Source: Oscillospiraceae bacterium (lineage in GTDB: Bacteria; Bacillota; Clostridia; Saccharofermentanales; Saccharofermentanaceae). From it: DNA of 62,015 nt. Below, in pieces: positions 59,280 through 62,015 of the stretch. Under the pieces are notes generated by a model. It had not been told where the DNA came from. It saw nothing but the letters and a program-made list of their open reading frames with translations, and made no database searches. The stretch spans positions 1 through 62,015 of the forward strand of contig CACYMP010000024.1 in the NCBI GenBank assembly GCA_902775565.1, read 5' to 3'. Within the stretch, counting starts at the first letter, position 1, and each line of letters opens with the position of its first letter. The translations under genes were made by a program, and so were the position numbers.

Positions 59280-61184
59280 ATGAAGAAAGTCGATGCCCGC
59301 AATTCAGGAGCTTCAGGCAAGTGTTCTGATAAGGGAGTAAGCAGTTCGAGCAGGCAGCTGAGTGTCAGGAAGGACACCGGCGCTAAGCTTCCGTCTGCAG
59401 CAAAGACAGTTAAGTCTTCTTCTGCGAAGGCTCTTCCTGCCGCTAAAAAGGCAGATGCCGATATGGTGCCTTCGAATGAGTTTGATTACAGCCTTCTCGG
59501 CGTTACCAGTAAAAAGCGTCAGCAGCAGAAAGTTAAGAAGGCTCAGCAGAAGACACGTGAGCATAATGCCAGATATGACAAGCGCACCGGCAAGGCAAGG
59601 ACACCGGTTGCGATCCTGATCGTGACACCGGTTGCCATAGCTGCTCTTCTTGCTACATTCTATCTCGGCTATCTCATTAAAACCGGTTATTTCAGAGAGA
59701 CTATCGTAGCGAGCATGGCTGACGGAAGCACTGCCAATCTGTTTGTTGAGGATGCTCTCTCATACATTTCCACGGATAAATTCTTCCCCGGCACAAAGAT
59801 CGACGGTATCGATGTCGGCGGCATGACCAAAGAGCAGGCAAAGGCAGCAGTTGTTGCAGCACAGCCCAAGTCACCTGACAGAGTTGCTATCTCGCTGTCA
59901 CTGGACGGCAAGGAGTATGACCTCGACTTCTCCAACGTATCTTTCGAGTACAACACCGATGACGTAGTCAACGAAGCGTATTCGCTCTACAGACTTAAGG
60001 GCGGAGAGGACAACGCAACTCTTACCGAATACTTCAACGGCGTCCAGGCTCTCAAGGTAGACCCCAAGGAGTACCAGACAGCTTACACCGTTAAGCATGA
60101 AGGTGTAGAAGAGACCGTAAAAGAGCTCCTCGAGAAGTTCCATCTCGAACCCGTAAATGCATCTATCAGCACATTCGACGTTGACAGCCGTGCATACACG
60201 ATCATCCCCGAGAAGAAGGGCTACAAGATCAACATCCCCGCAACGACCGAGAAGGTCAAGCAGATGCTTGACTCCCGCAACTATGTCGGTTCCGTTCTCG
60301 TAGAAGCCGAGATCATCGAACCCGAGATCACTGAAGCATCCATCAATGCAACATTCGGACGCATCAGCTCCTGCACGACAAAGACGACCAAGAACTCCAA
60401 CCGTAACAATAACATCAAGAAGGCCTGCGCTTACATGAACGGTACGATCGTAAAGCCGGGCAAGGAGTTCTCATTCAATAAGGCTGTCGGTCAGAGAACT
60501 GCTGCAAGAGGGTTCAAGGAAGCTAAGGTTATTGCAGGCGGACAGTACGAGATGGGCTTGGGCGGCGGAATCTGCCAGGTAAGCTCAACATTGTACAATG
60601 CCGTAATAATGGCGGGTCTTACAGCAACCGAGAGACATCCTCACGCATTCCCGTCATCTTATCTGCCTCTCGGACAGGATGCTACGGTTGACTGGCCTCA
60701 TCTTGATTTCAAGTTCAAGAACACAACAGATACCGAGATCATCGTTGTCTCCTGGTGGAGCAAGAGCGACAGGGTCGTTCACATTGAGCTTTACGGAAAG
60801 AAGCTTCCTGACGGACAGAAGATCAAGTTTGAGAGCAAGACGACCTCCAAGGGTAAGACGCCTAGTTCTGTCGAGTACATTGAAGATCCGGATATGAAGG
60901 CCGGTGAGACCGAGGTCGTAAGGACCGCTCACTATGCCTGCACGGTAGTGTCGTATCAGGTCTGGTACGACAAGAACGGAAAAGAGATCAAGAGAAAGAA
61001 AGTCTCAACGTCCAATTTCAGGGCATATAATAAAAGGGTTCACGTAGGAACCCTGCTCGCTAACGGAAAGCACGCCAAGCTCGACACGAAGACCGGCAAG
61101 CTGTCAGGATTGCCGACGGCAACGCCTAAACCGACCAAGGCCACTAAGGCGACCAAAGCGGCTGATAACGGCGGCAATGCTTAA
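59280..61184 (+). CDS. VanW family protein with peptidoglycan-binding-like domain
   Basis: 634 residues from ATG 59280 (AAAGGGGA upstream; a longer frame from 59223 is unlikely). A basic Ser/Lys/Ala-rich cytoplasmic region (1-108) precedes one helix (about 109-133). The outside part has a PG_binding_4-like domain (about 160-330) with GTKIDGIDVGGMTKEQAKAA, then the VanW domain (about 365-500) with CAYMNGTIVKPGKEFSFNK and GGGICQVSSTLYNAV. A C-terminal region has beta structure and a Thr/Lys/Pro/Ala tail. VanW accompanies some glycopeptide-resistance clusters, but most homologues like this one are housekeeping cell-wall proteins of unknown activity. TATAAT at 59215-59220 is the likely -10. Confidence 0.88.
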   Translation: MKKVDARNSGASGKCSDKGVSSSSRQLSVRKDTGAKLPSAAKTVKSSSAKALPAAKKADADMVPSNEFDYSLLGVTSKKRQQQKVKKAQQKTREHNARYDKRTGKARTPVAILIVTPVAIAALLATFYLGYLIKTGYFRETIVASMADGSTANLFVEDALSYISTDKFFPGTKIDGIDVGGMTKEQAKAAVVAAQPKSPDRVAISLSLDGKEYDLDFSNVSFEYNTDDVVNEAYSLYRLKGGEDNATLTEYFNGVQALKVDPKEYQTAYTVKHEGVEETVKELLEKFHLEPVNASISTFDVDSRAYTIIPEKKGYKINIPATTEKVKQMLDSRNYVGSVLVEAEIIEPEITEASINATFGRISSCTTKTTKNSNRNNNIKKACAYMNGTIVKPGKEFSFNKAVGQRTAARGFKEAKVIAGGQYEMGLGGGICQVSSTLYNAVIMAGLTATERHPHAFPSSYLPLGQDATVDWPHLDFKFKNTTDTEIIVVSWWSKSDRVVHIELYGKKLPDGQKIKFESKTTSKGKTPSSVEYIEDPDMKAGETEVVRTAHYACTVVSYQVWYDKNGKEIKRKKVSTSNFRAYNKRVHVGTLLANGKHAKLDTKTGKLSGLPTATPKPTKATKATKAADNGGNA

Positions 61185-61214
61185 AGCCATAGCTTGGACG
61201 TATCAACGGAAATC

Positions 61215-61248
61215 AAGGGGGCTGTCTCATATGAGATGCCCCCTTTTT
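61215..61248 (+). terminator. Intrinsic terminator after the VanW gene
   Basis: GGGGGC (61217-61222) pairs with GCCCCC (61238-61243), with an inner TCTC/GAGA pair, followed by five T. Confidence 0.9.
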
Positions 61249-61270
61249 GCTGTCCGGTTTTCAAACTCCA

Positions 61271-61294
61271 ATTAACAAAAAACAGTTTGTTAAT
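61271..61294. promoter_or_regulatory. Dyad ATTAACAAA-N6-TTTGTTAAT upstream of PFOR
   Basis: A perfect 9-bp inverted repeat lies about 40 bp before a TATAAT at 61333-61338 (the likely PFOR -10). The half-site TTAACAA is the same as in the palindrome at 3786-3802. It could be an operator for a redox or carbon regulator. Rex sites have the half-sites in the opposite order (TTGTTAA...TTAACAA), so it is not called a Rex site. Nothing else is seen in the rest of 61249-61419. Confidence 0.4.
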
Positions 61295-61383
61295 TTGTCT
61301 GTTTTATGATGCCTATTTTTAAAATAAGGGTTTATAATAGACAATGTTTTTGTAGACTGAAATCAGAATGTAATAATTTCTGA

Positions 61384-62015
<632 letters not shown>

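Noticed and set aside
61271..61294. Rex operator upstream of PFOR
   Set aside because: The half-sites are in the reverse order from known Rex sites (TTAACAA first, TTGTTAA second) and the spacing differs, so only a generic dyad is reported.

Overview
The window reads as chromosome from an anaerobic, low-to-moderate GC Firmicute of class Clostridia, probably a fibre-degrading gut or rumen lineage (Oscillospiraceae/Saccharofermentans-like; this placement is inference). Pointers are a pyruvate:ferredoxin oxidoreductase start at the right edge, a membrane-anchored GH5 cellulase, AGGAGG-type ribosome binding sites, clostridial-style S4 and L17, an energy-coupling-factor (ECF) transporter next to the ribosomal genes, and VanW, Ddl and Alr cell-wall genes. 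I see no tRNA, rRNA, CRISPR, IS element or prophage gene, and base composition looks even throughout.

Layout. (1) 0.2-6.1 kb: dCMP deaminase, then a surface/cellulose group: GH5 cellulase with a C-terminal membrane anchor, a single-pass protein with a long charged tail, and a large single-pass protein with a Lys-Pro-Thr-Thr repeat linker and a repetitive cytoplasmic tail. (2) 6.2-18.8 kb: SDR dehydrogenase, SCP2-like protein, a sialate-O-acetylesterase homologue that has lost its catalytic Ser and His, CBS protein, orphan peptide-binding lipoprotein, a zinc-ribbon/coiled-coil/DUF4177-like protein, an EF-G paralogue, and a huge GT-C-like membrane protein with an acidic cytoplasmic loop. (3) 18.9-27.4 kb: ddl, small membrane protein, uridine-kinase-like protein, metA, nnrD, alr, and a YidC-like insertase domain fused to an LTA-synthase/sulfatase-like domain. 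(4) 28.2-43.5 kb: secY-adk-map-infA-(membrane protein)-rpmJ-rpsM-rpsK-rpsD-rpoA-rplQ-ecfA(fused)-ecfT-(glucokinase)-truA, followed by nfeD/stomatin, pncB and a cyclophilin. (5) 43.5-61.2 kb: a surface-glycosylation block: one GT-C-like protein, four tandem paralogous polytopic proteins, a CsbB/GtrB-type GT2 divergent from a YfhO-type GT-C, a phosphoglucomutase, a HAD phosphatase and a VanW protein. (6) 61.4 kb to the end: start of PFOR.

How the parts may work together (inference): phosphoglucomutase and glucokinase supply hexose phosphates; the GT2 enzyme would load a sugar onto undecaprenyl phosphate; YfhO and the GT-C-like proteins could transfer such sugars to surface polymers outside the membrane; the YidC/sulfatase fusion could handle a glycerol-phosphate-type polymer. 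The cellulase group would display carbohydrate-active or carbohydrate-binding ectodomains tethered to the membrane, with unusually long intracellular tails.

Two essential genes of the alpha operon look damaged in this sequence. rpoA lacks about 20 conserved codons at a short repeated junction and is frameshifted; rpsD lacks its ribosome binding site and about the first 20 codons. Both look more like assembly or consensus errors than biology and should be checked before the window is used for anything else.
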